This document shows, one piece after another, positions 7,301 through 13,402 of a stretch of DNA of 19,521 bases; position 1 is the stretch's first letter; every line of letters begins with the position of its first letter. The stretch lies in contig CAILUR010000072.1 of assembly GCA_903837445.1 (NCBI GenBank), positions 1 to 19,521 of the forward strand, given 5' to 3'. Under the pieces are notes generated by a model. The model searched no databases. It was not told the origin of the DNA and saw only the letters and a list, made by a program, of their open reading frames with translations. The DNA is from an uncultured bacterium (GTDB lineage Bacteria > Oederibacteriota > PGYV01 > CAILUR01). The position numbers and the translations under genes are program-made.

Positions 7301-7757
7301 GGTAGGAGAAAGTGTCACTTGGGATGGAAAAAATACCGAGGGTCGGCTTGTGTCCAGTGGAGTTTATGAGATAGAAGTGACGGTTAAAACAAAAGACGGA
7401 TTTATTATAAAAGTGAGCAAGAGTGTGAGCGTATTAAATCAGGGCGCGGCTGGGACTATTGGAGATATTAAAATAATGCCAAATCCGTTCAAGTTCTCCA
7501 GTGAAAATGGCAAAGACACAACAGCTATAATATGGTCGGGAAGGGCTGATGGAGATATGCTTGTTAAAATATACGGACTATCAGGCGAAAATATCCGAGA
7601 GTTTAGGGTAAGAATAGCGGAAGGCGAAGTAGTCTGGAATATGAAAACAGAGGCAGGTAGTCGGATAGTGAGTGGGATATATGTCTGTGTTCTTGAAGCT
7701 AAAAAAGATTCCGGAGAAATGGAGTTTCAGACAGCGAAAATGGCTGTTTTACAGTAA
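4359..7757 (+). CDS. Large modular surface protein: beta-helix, mucin-like Thr-rich stalk, FlgD/sorting-like C-terminus
   Basis: A 1132-residue exported protein. Residues 1-29 are a signal peptide (basic start, hydrophobic core, LVNA). Residues about 30-355 look like a right-handed parallel beta-helix (LYVNAS, then TLATAITAANSGDAIYL). They close with DLDGVPRP and DIGAYEY, the ending typical of 'choice-of-anchor Q' pectin-lyase-like domains. Residues about 357-816 are a Thr/Pro/Ser/Asn stalk in which nearly every second residue is Thr, interrupted once by a short ordinary segment (about nt 5527-5595). Residues about 817-1132 hold three Ig-like units with FlgD-type motifs: KIQVFNEAGELV and FEWNGTN; KIKIYNSAGEVVRE and VTWDGKNTEGR; then MPNPFKF, VKIYGLSGENIREF and SGIYVCVLEAK. 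The last resembles T9SS-type C-terminal sorting domains, although I see no secretion genes here. The stalk is probably extended and may be O-glycosylated (inference). Binding target unknown. Confidence 0.87.
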   Translation: MKINWKNKIKTEVLIISGLFLLFPVLVNAATLYVNASAVPPNYTTLATAITAANSGDAIYLQKNITENISNPRDITLTIMSDPGLGTQFSWSSTGAGDTLKFGAERANLLTIRNIYMTHTSGNTGYTIDSTINKQINLVVIGCKLDNPGTENAVVNMTFGSWVIVSGMMKMYQSTIIGGAAQSGINIFNFAGGDTVYLENTVVRDCGVAALSFSKGGGTNYPGILASLTNCTLYNNAVGLNVLVDDNRAGGTNPVIKNTLFLSNTDDYKSVTTQYYTYFTNCAFGEQTSQVGMTACQFSATTAEVLDAFNKDLHLAVGSTKCKDLGTNTGAPAADLDGVPRPYNIITDIGAYEYYIPPTATPTYTVTQTSTSTITPTNTPYYSPTITPTGVQNVAKSVYGYTNWVGYVMITDTNTPTTTPTSTVTNTPTVTQTITDTSTATNTPTNTPTATPTSSMTNTQTVTQTSTATNTPTMTQTATPTFTQTSTATITETTSPTVTETVTQTNTPTSTPTSTATITETTSPTVTNTVTQTNTPTSTPTATETITETTSPTVTNTVTQTNTPTSTPTITNTVTTTNTLTNTPTVTETTSATVTETITQTNTPTSTATSTPTVTETTSATVTETMTQTNTPTSTPTSTPTITETTSATVTETVTQTNTATNTPVSTPSITETTSATVTNTLTQTNTPTDTPSVTQTITDTTTLTNTETVTSTATETVTFTATKTITETVTFTNTPTVTLTYTNTATPSATETNTDTMTATSTYTNTPTATQTGTSTTTPTLTLTYTNTPTPSETATYTMTPTISPTPTITNTPVPYPYVLKIQVFNEAGELVGLIVKTYVSKEVGDVALIFQGKETTVYNPTQGNLVIDIPGLEAPGQEGGAGIKFEWNGTNNNAQAVGQGIFYISISTQNTYGDVKVITKEITILKNDEYTKIKIYNSAGEVVREIKNEIVNTTEISLASTNDVAVIGDNKPQLVINYAVGESVTWDGKNTEGRLVSSGVYEIEVTVKTKDGFIIKVSKSVSVLNQGAAGTIGDIKIMPNPFKFSSENGKDTTAIIWSGRADGDMLVKIYGLSGENIREFRVRIAEGEVVWNMKTEAGSRIVSGIYVCVLEAKKDSGEMEFQTAKMAVLQ
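5427..6806 (+). repeat. Thr-x dipeptide (6-bp) low-complexity region
   Basis: Most codons at alternate positions are ACN (Thr), and the residue between is mainly Pro, Asn, Ser, Glu, Gln, Val, Ala or Ile. All four Thr codons are used freely, so the DNA repeat is degenerate while the protein pattern is kept. Long stop-free frames on the minus strand across this region are a by-product of the ACN periodicity. Confidence 0.92.
5826..6449 (+). repeat. Higher-order tandem repeat, 84-bp (28-residue) unit
   Basis: Units beginning with (I/V)TETTS(P/A)TVT and containing TQTNTPTSTPT recur with starts at 5826, 5910, 5994, 6114, 6198, 6282 and 6366. Steps are exactly 84 bp except between 5994 and 6114 (120 bp), where a shortened 72-bp unit is followed by a 48-bp insertion of other Thr-x sequence (6066-6113). 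Early units have the SPT variant and later ones SAT, suggesting stepwise block duplication. Confidence 0.93.
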
Positions 7758-7824
7758 TTCCGGCTGACTCAAAACACTCAAAATAGCGCAGGCGTGTGCT
7801 ATAAAGGCCTTATTTATAAAGCTC

Positions 7825-7853
7825 TTTACAAAAAATGGAAAAGCATATATAAT
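7825..7853 (+). promoter_or_regulatory. Promoter of tRNA-Gly
   Basis: TTTACA (7825-7830), 17 bp, then a perfect TATAAT (7848-7853). Transcription would start near 7860, about 23 nt before the mature tRNA. It lies 67 bp after the stop of the surface-protein gene. Confidence 0.82.
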
Positions 7854-7882
7854 TATAATGTTTTTTGAAAAAAATATGACGA

Positions 7883-7957
7883 GCGGGCGTAATTCACCGG
7901 TAGAATGTAAGCTTCCCAAGCTTGACGTAGTGGGTTCGACTCCCATCGCCCGCTCCA
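7883..7957 (+). tRNA. tRNA-Gly (anticodon CCC), CCA encoded
   Basis: GCGGGCG (7883-7889) pairs with CGCCCGC (7947-7953); the discriminator is T7954 and CCA is encoded at 7955-7957. The anticodon stem TAAGC/GCTTG closes the 7-nt loop TTCCCAA with anticodon CCC at 7915-7917. The T arm is GTGGG-TTCGACT-CCCAT. It decodes GGG only, so another tRNA-Gly must exist elsewhere. A minus-strand frame over this gene (7749-7958) is a well-known type of false protein call. Confidence 0.95.
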
Positions 7958-7964
7958 TTTTTTT
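7958..7964 (+). terminator. T7 run directly after the tRNA-Gly CCA end
   Basis: Seven consecutive T residues begin right after the encoded CCA. The GC-rich acceptor stem or the whole cloverleaf could act as the hairpin of an intrinsic terminator. No other stem is seen nearby. Read-through into the PHP gene remains possible. Confidence 0.45.
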
Positions 7965-8061
7965 ATCAGAAAATATCTAAAAAGGTAATGGCGAGGAATT
8001 GTCTTACTAAGAATAAAAAGCTGTATTGTAAAAGCGGCGATATAATAAAAAGGATACTAAA

Positions 8062-8901
8062 GTGGAAATAAAAAACAGGTGGGCGGATATGCATATCCAT
8101 ACCACCAAATCAGATGGCACATATTCGGTCAGGGATGTTTTTGAAAAGGCAAAAAAAGAAGGCGTGGAAGCCATTGCCATAACTGATCACGATACAGTGG
8201 GCGCTGTGGAAGAAGCAGAAAGCGTGTGCGCAGAGTATGGCATAGAGTTTATTCCCGGAATAGAGCTCTCTGCTATGCACGGAAGTAAAGAAGTGCATAT
8301 AGTGGGGTTGTATATGGACAGGCACGATAAGGATTTTCGTGAGACCCTTAACTACCTGCAAAAAAAGAGAATGGAACGCAATGAAAAAATAGTAAAAAAA
8401 TTAAAAGATAATGGCGTAAGTGTGGACTATGACGAACTTTTTGAAATGACTGAAAATATAAACACCGCAGGCCGTCTGCATTTGGCAAGGCTCTTGATAA
8501 AAAAGAAAGCGGTGGCAAATATAAAAGAAGCGTTTAATAAATATCTCGGCGAAGGCAAAGCCGCCTATGTGGCAAAGATAAAAATGACAGTGCCTGAATG
8601 TGTCGCTATGGTGAGAAAGAATAAAGGGATACCAGTGCTGGCGCATCCTTCAAAACTAGGCGCAGACGAAATGATAGAAACTTGGGCGAAGCAGGGGCTT
8701 ATGGGAGTGGAAGCGTTTCACCCCGACCATAGGTTTGAAGATTCAGAAAAGTTTTTAAAAATTGCTGAGAAATGCGACCTTTTAGTAAGTGGCGGTTCCG
8801 ACTCTCATGGCGGCGCAAAAGATTATACAGATATAGGGACAGTGAAACTGCCGTATTCGTATTTTGAGAAAATTAAAAAAGCCGCAGGTAAGAAATTATA
8901 G
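8062..8901 (+). CDS. PHP-domain metal-dependent phosphoesterase (TrpH/YciV-like)
   Basis: 279 residues starting at GTG 8062, with AAAAAGGA at 8047-8054 as ribosome binding site. PHP metal ligands are in order: H11-x-H13 (MHIHTTKSDGTYS) with D18, TDHD around H43, GIELS with E68, H79 (VHIVGL), H195 (LAHP), H220 (EAFHPDH), and D247-S-H249 near the end. This layout matches the TrpH/YciV group, which includes 3',5'-nucleoside bisphosphate phosphatases and the E. coli RNase AM. These hydrolyse small phosphorylated nucleotides or trim RNA 5' ends with Mn-like metals. Length is typical for the family. It is cytoplasmic, with no signal peptide. It lies 63 bp before lysS in the same direction and may lead that operon; no strong promoter of its own was found. 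The exact substrate cannot be told from sequence. Confidence 0.88.
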   Translation: MEIKNRWADMHIHTTKSDGTYSVRDVFEKAKKEGVEAIAITDHDTVGAVEEAESVCAEYGIEFIPGIELSAMHGSKEVHIVGLYMDRHDKDFRETLNYLQKKRMERNEKIVKKLKDNGVSVDYDELFEMTENINTAGRLHLARLLIKKKAVANIKEAFNKYLGEGKAAYVAKIKMTVPECVAMVRKNKGIPVLAHPSKLGADEMIETWAKQGLMGVEAFHPDHRFEDSEKFLKIAEKCDLLVSGGSDSHGGAKDYTDIGTVKLPYSYFEKIKKAAGKKL

Positions 8902-8964
8902 AAAGATAGTTTTTAATCAGAAGTAAAAATTAATTAAACTCTTTAAAAAAATGGAGTTAAAAAA

Positions 8965-10491
8965 ATGGAAGACAAAGAAAAACAGCAAATCCCGCCTGAA
9001 CCACCGAGTGAAGCGGATATTATTAACAGCAAAAAAGAGAATATGCAGTATCTCAAAGATAAGGGACAAAATCCTTATAAGTATTCTTTTGACAGAACAG
9101 GCAGCGTCGCAGAGGTTTTAAAGCGTGCGGAGGCCTTGGTAGAAGGCGTGGACAGTACTGTAGAAGAACGAATTGCAGGCAGGTTGGTGAGTGTAAGGTC
9201 ACACGGGAAGTCGGCCTTTGCACATATAAAAGATTTCAGTGGAAAAATGCAGGTCTATTTTAAAAAAGATGTGCTCGGGGAAGACCTGTTCAATGATTTC
9301 AAAAAATTTGACATAGGCGATATCATAGGGGTAACAGGTATTTTATTTAAAACGCATACAGGCGAGTTTACGCTAAAGGTGATGGCATATGAACTCCTGA
9401 CAAAGTCGCTTTTACCTATGCCTGAAAAATGGCACGGCTTAAAAGATAAGGAAATCCGTTATCGCAAGCGGTATCTGGACCTGATAGCAAATGAAGAAGT
9501 TATGAGCGCTTTTATAATAAGAACAAAAGTGGTAAAGGAAATTCGTGCATTTTTGGATGAAAGAGGGTTTATGGAAGTGGAAACTCCAATGATGCAGGCG
9601 ATTCCAGGCGGGGCAAAGGCGAGACCTTTTAAAACGCATCACAATGCGCTGGACCTTGAACTGCACTTACGCATAGCACCGGAACTTTATTTAAAGCGCT
9701 TGATAGTGGGCGGTTTTGAAAAAGTGTATGAGATAAACAGAAACTTCCGTAACGAGGGAATTTCCATAAAACACAATCCTGAATTTACTATGCTGGAACT
9801 TTATCAGGCGTATGGAGATTTTGAAACTGTTATGAAAATGTGCGAAGACATAGTGGCACATGTATCGCAAAAAGTACTCGGGACTATGGTGATTAACTAT
9901 CAGGGAACGCAATTGGATTTGACGCCGCCGTGGAAAAGGATTTCTATGAAGGAGGCGATAAAAGAATATGCAGGTTTTGATTTTGATAAAAAAACGCAAG
10001 TTGAAATAAAAAATATTCTTACGGAAAGAAATATAAAAGTCAGGGAGGGCGCCAAAAACGGAGAACTGCTTGAAATGGTTTTTGGAGAACTGGTAGAGCC
10101 AAAACTTATGGGTCCAGTTTTTATTACTGATTTCCCAACAGAAATTTCTCCGCTGGCAAAACAAAATAGAAATAACCCAGAGTTAGCGGAAAGGTTTGAA
10201 CCATATATTTTCGGACGCGAGCTGGCAAATGGTTTCTCCGAACTCAATGATCCTGAAATACAGGAAGCCCGGTTCCGCGAGCAGATAGAAATGGACACAC
10301 AGGGAGAAGTGGCAAAAGAAGTAGATGAAGATTATATTGAAGCGTTGAAATATGGTATGCCACCAACTGGCGGACTGGGAATTGGCATAGACAGGCTTGT
10401 GATGTTCCTGACAGATTCTGCCTCCATAAGAGATGTGATTCTTTTCCCTTTACTGAGACCACATACAAAAGTAAAAGAAGAGGAAAAATAA
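8965..10491 (+). CDS. lysS: Lysyl-tRNA synthetase, class II
   Basis: 508 residues; ATG 8965 is preceded by GGAG at 8953-8956. It charges tRNA-Lys with lysine using ATP. An N-terminal OB-fold anticodon-binding domain (about residues 65-165, with RIAGRLVSVRSHGKSAFA) precedes the catalytic core. The three class II motifs are visible: motif 1 (GFMEVETPMM, near residue 200), motif 2 (FRNEGISIKHNPEFTMLE, from residue 261) and motif 3 (GLGIGIDRLVMFLTD, from residue 470). The ALAKQNRNNPELAERFE-like segment before motif 3 is typical of bacterial LysS. Length is standard. It directly abuts the next gene: the TAA ends at 10491 and the ATG starts at 10492, suggesting translational coupling with the Lol permease. 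It is complete with no odd residues. Confidence 0.97.
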   Translation: MEDKEKQQIPPEPPSEADIINSKKENMQYLKDKGQNPYKYSFDRTGSVAEVLKRAEALVEGVDSTVEERIAGRLVSVRSHGKSAFAHIKDFSGKMQVYFKKDVLGEDLFNDFKKFDIGDIIGVTGILFKTHTGEFTLKVMAYELLTKSLLPMPEKWHGLKDKEIRYRKRYLDLIANEEVMSAFIIRTKVVKEIRAFLDERGFMEVETPMMQAIPGGAKARPFKTHHNALDLELHLRIAPELYLKRLIVGGFEKVYEINRNFRNEGISIKHNPEFTMLELYQAYGDFETVMKMCEDIVAHVSQKVLGTMVINYQGTQLDLTPPWKRISMKEAIKEYAGFDFDKKTQVEIKNILTERNIKVREGAKNGELLEMVFGELVEPKLMGPVFITDFPTEISPLAKQNRNNPELAERFEPYIFGRELANGFSELNDPEIQEARFREQIEMDTQGEVAKEVDEDYIEALKYGMPPTGGLGIGIDRLVMFLTDSASIRDVILFPLLRPHTKVKEEEK

Positions 10492-11727
10492 ATGGCTTCC
10501 CCTTACTCGTTTTTTATAGGCCTGCGCTATATGCGGGCAAAAAAACAGGGGTTTCTATCCATAATTAGTTTTATTTCTATAGCGGGCATAGCACTCGGGG
10601 TGGCGGCACTTATCGTAGTTATTTCTGTGATGAATGGATTTGATAATGATATCCGTGACAGAATAATAGGGACAAACGCGCATGTGGTGGCGGCCTCTTA
10701 TTTCAAAGAAGGTATACCAGAATATAATACAGTCATAAAAGAAATAGAAAAAATTCCGCATGTGGCGGCAGTGACTCCATATTATGTGGACCAAGTAATG
10801 GTAAAATATAAAGATAAAATTCTTGGTGTCTCTTTATGGGGAATTGTGCCAGACAGCATTTCAAAAGTAAATAATCTGAAAAAAAATATGATAAAGGGCG
10901 ATTTGAATTTTATTTTGAAAGACTTAACAGCGGGGGAACGCGGGATTATTGTCGGCAAAGAACTCTTTGATAATATAGGCGCCGAATTAAATGACGAGAT
11001 TATAGTGGTGTCACCTATTTTTAAACAGACTCCAGCGGGCTTAATTCCTAAAATGAGCAAAATGAAAATAGTCGGAGTGTTTGAATCGGGAATGTATGAT
11101 TATGATTCAGGGTTTGCGTATGTAGCACTGGATACTGCTCAGACACTTTTTGATAAAGGGGATGTGATTTCAGGCGCAGCTATCAAAGCGGATAAACTGG
11201 AGAATGCAAATTATATAGCCACGGAAATACATAGAAAGTTTAAAACTATCTGGGCGCGGGATTGGATGGCTATGAATAAAAATCTTTTTAAAGCCCTGCA
11301 GGTAGAAAAAATAGCTATGTTTATTATTTTGGCACTGGTAGTTTTAGTGGCGGCGTTTAATATAGCCAGCACGCTTATTATGGTAGTTATGAGAAAAACG
11401 AAAGACATAGGAATTTTAAAATCAATGGGCGCCAATAATGACAATATAAGAAATATATTTATTGTGCAGGGACTTTTTACGGGCATAATAGGCACGCTTA
11501 TAGGTATGGGGATAGGCATAGGTATATGTTTAATTCTCAAACAATATCCTATAGGGATACCAGGCGGAGGCAGTGTGTACTACATAGATAAGTTACCAGT
11601 GGCTATGGTTATGAAAGACCTGATATTTATACCAGTGGCCTCGATAGTATTGTCGTTTATATCTGCAATATATCCTGCTATGCAAGCGGCAAAACTTGAT
11701 CCAGTAGAATCAATAAGATACGAATAA
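10492..11727 (+). CDS. lolC: Lipoprotein-releasing ABC transporter permease, LolC/LolE family
   Basis: 411 residues; GAGGA at 10480-10484 lies inside the end of lysS, 7 bp before the ATG. It is an inner-membrane FtsX-fold permease that, with LolD, extracts outer-membrane lipoproteins and passes them to LolA. One membrane helix lies near residues 21-48 (SFISIAGIALGVAALIVV, then SVMNGFDNDI). A periplasmic domain of about 220 residues follows, then three helices from about residue 275 to the end. The start FFIGLRYMRAKKQGF and the block RKTKDIGILKSMGA are hallmarks of the LolC/E group, as is the ending AAKLDPVESIRYE. It is followed after 15 bp by lolD. Only one permease gene is present locally, so a homodimer (as proposed for LolF-type systems) or a distant partner is needed. 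Confidence 0.93.
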   Translation: MASPYSFFIGLRYMRAKKQGFLSIISFISIAGIALGVAALIVVISVMNGFDNDIRDRIIGTNAHVVAASYFKEGIPEYNTVIKEIEKIPHVAAVTPYYVDQVMVKYKDKILGVSLWGIVPDSISKVNNLKKNMIKGDLNFILKDLTAGERGIIVGKELFDNIGAELNDEIIVVSPIFKQTPAGLIPKMSKMKIVGVFESGMYDYDSGFAYVALDTAQTLFDKGDVISGAAIKADKLENANYIATEIHRKFKTIWARDWMAMNKNLFKALQVEKIAMFIILALVVLVAAFNIASTLIMVVMRKTKDIGILKSMGANNDNIRNIFIVQGLFTGIIGTLIGMGIGIGICLILKQYPIGIPGGGSVYYIDKLPVAMVMKDLIFIPVASIVLSFISAIYPAMQAAKLDPVESIRYE

Positions 11728-11742
11728 ACATTTAGGAGTCAT

Positions 11743-12432
11743 ATGGCTTCGATTTTAGCAGTCCGAGATATAAAAAAGACTTTTGTGACAGGAAAGAATC
11801 AGCTTAATGTGTTAAAAAGCCTGACTCTGGATGTCGTAAAAGGAGAGATTTTGGTTATCGTAGGCACTTCTGGCGCTGGCAAGAGTACCTTGCTGACTAT
11901 TATGGGAGGCTTATCTCGGCCATCAGAAGGAAAAGTCCTTATTGAGGACACGGATATTTATGCGCTAAATGATAATCAGCTCGCGGCTTTGAGAAATAAA
12001 AAAATGGGCTTTGTCTTTCAATTTCATCACTTGTTGCCAGAGTTTAACGCGCTGGAAAATGTATGTATTCCAGCTATGATGACAAAGGAGAAAAGGAAAA
12101 CTATAGAAGAGCGGGCAAAAAAATTATTGATAACGATAGGCTTAGGTGGTAGATTATTACACAGACCGTCTGAATTATCTGGAGGGGAACAACAAAGAGT
12201 GGCTATGGCCAGAGCTATGATAAACGGTCCGGATATCATATTTGCAGACGAACCCACTGGAAATCTTGACCGGCAAAACGCCGAAATGATTCATAAAATA
12301 ATGTTGGATTTGAATAAAAGTTTTGGGCAGACCTTTGTGATAGTCACCCATAACGAACACCTGACTTCCTATGCGAACAGAGTGGTACACATTGAAGATG
12401 GTATGATAAAAAACATTAAAGTACAAAAATAA
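11743..12432 (+). CDS. lolD: Lipoprotein-releasing ABC transporter ATPase LolD
   Basis: 229 residues with TAGGAG at 11733-11738, 4 bp before ATG 11743. It is the cytoplasmic ATPase that powers the adjacent LolC/E permease. Walker A is GTSGAGKST (residues 41-49). The Q-loop lies in VFQFHHLLPEF (Q93), a segment characteristic of LolD among ABC ATPases. The signature is LSGGEQQR (from residue 145), Walker B DIIFADE (164-170), the D-loop NLD, and the switch His is H203 in VTHNEH. All catalytic residues are present and length is normal. MacB- and FtsE-like ATPases share much of this, but the FHHLLPEF motif and the neighbouring permease favour LolD. Confidence 0.94.
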   Translation: MASILAVRDIKKTFVTGKNQLNVLKSLTLDVVKGEILVIVGTSGAGKSTLLTIMGGLSRPSEGKVLIEDTDIYALNDNQLAALRNKKMGFVFQFHHLLPEFNALENVCIPAMMTKEKRKTIEERAKKLLITIGLGGRLLHRPSELSGGEQQRVAMARAMINGPDIIFADEPTGNLDRQNAEMIHKIMLDLNKSFGQTFVIVTHNEHLTSYANRVVHIEDGMIKNIKVQK

Positions 12433-12464
12433 AAAAGTAAAAAAGAAGTCTAAGGAGAAAAGGT

Positions 12465-13337
12465 ATGTGGATAAATATGAATGGTACTATAGTCCCAAGC
12501 GAAAAAGCAATGATTTCTGTTTTTGATCACGGACTTTTATACGGGGATGGAGTTTTTGAAGGCATCAGAGTGTATTCAGGTAATGTGTTCAGATTGCAGG
12601 AGCATTTAGACAGGCTGTATTATTCGGCAAAAGCGATAATGCTTAAAATTACGATAGACAAAAAACAAATGATTAAAGAAGTCGTGGAGACAGTGGCGAA
12701 AAATAAAATCACAAACGGTTATATCCGCCTTGTGGTGACCAGAGGCGTGGGCGATTTGGGGCTTGATCCAAGAAAATGTAAGGAATCGTTTTATTTTGTC
12801 ATAGCGGCGAATATAACGCTTTACCCAGACGAGTATTATAAAAACGGGTTGACTATAACTACTGTAGCGGCGCGTAGAAATATATCTGAAGCCCTGGACC
12901 CAAAAATAAAGTCACTGAACTATTTGAACAACATTTTGGCAAAAATTGAAGCCAGCAATCACGGGTCGCTTGAAGCCATAATGATAAACAATGCTGGTAG
13001 CGTTTCGGAAGCGACAGGAGACAATGTGTTTATCACTAAAGGGAAAGACCTTATCACTCCGGATTTGTCCTGCGGCGTGCTCGACGGAGTTACCAGAAAA
13101 GTGGTAATGGAGATAGGCGCAAAACTGAAAATGAATATCTATGAAAAAATACTTTCCAGATATGACCTCTACACAGCGGATGAATGTTTTCTTACAGGCA
13201 CGGCAGCGGAAGTGATACCAGTAGTGAAAATAGATGCGCGTGAAATAGGGGATGGCAAGCCTGGCAAGTGGACGAAAAAAATAATAACAGAGTTTCATAA
13301 AGTGGTTAAATTAGATGGAGTCAAAGTAAAATATTAA
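12465..13337 (+). CDS. ilvE: Branched-chain amino acid aminotransferase (fold-type IV PLP enzyme)
   Basis: 290 residues; AAGGAG at 12452-12457 lies 7 bp before ATG 12465. It catalyses reversible transamination between 2-oxoglutarate/glutamate and Val, Leu or Ile. The N-terminal MNGTIVPSEKAMISVFDHG and the YGDGVFEGIRVYSG block are typical of class IV aminotransferases. The PLP-binding lysine is expected at K149 in PKIKSLNYLNN, and the phosphate-binding region is SEATGDNVF (from residue 181). RLVVTRGVGDLGLDP favours the IlvE branch over D-amino-acid transaminase or aminodeoxychorismate lyase, though these relatives cannot be fully excluded. It lies 32 bp after lolD and 65 bp before clpC, without other ilv/leu genes nearby, so it seems to be an operon passenger. 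Confidence 0.88.
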   Translation: MWINMNGTIVPSEKAMISVFDHGLLYGDGVFEGIRVYSGNVFRLQEHLDRLYYSAKAIMLKITIDKKQMIKEVVETVAKNKITNGYIRLVVTRGVGDLGLDPRKCKESFYFVIAANITLYPDEYYKNGLTITTVAARRNISEALDPKIKSLNYLNNILAKIEASNHGSLEAIMINNAGSVSEATGDNVFITKGKDLITPDLSCGVLDGVTRKVVMEIGAKLKMNIYEKILSRYDLYTADECFLTGTAAEVIPVVKIDAREIGDGKPGKWTKKIITEFHKVVKLDGVKVKY

Positions 13338-13340
13338 AAA

Positions 13341-13385
13341 ACTTCAGCGCAGTTTCTAAAACAAAATGCAAAAAACGCTGAAAGT
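13341..13385 (+). promoter_or_regulatory. Inverted repeat in the clpC leader
   Basis: TTCAGCG (13343-13349) is matched by CGCTGAA (13376-13382) with a 26-nt A-rich loop. Allowing one bulged A extends the stem to ACTTCAGCG/CGCTGAAAGT. No T-run follows, so it is not a standard terminator. It does not resemble CtsR direct repeats or the CIRCE element. It could be an operator or an mRNA structure between ilvE and clpC. Confidence 0.4.
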
Positions 13386-13402
13386 ATGTATGGAGAAAAA
13401 CT

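Noticed and set aside
7749..7958. Minus-strand 69-codon frame beginning MERAMGVEPTTSSLGS
   Set aside because: It is the reverse complement of the tRNA-Gly gene. This peptide type is a familiar false annotation over tRNAs.
8041..8046. TATAAT just before the PHP gene as a -10 box
   Set aside because: No -35 box at 15-19 bp, and a start from it would fall in the gene's ribosome binding site.
9691..10298. Overlapping minus-strand frames inside lysS
   Set aside because: Shadow frames of a fully recognised class II synthetase; no ribosome binding site or domain.
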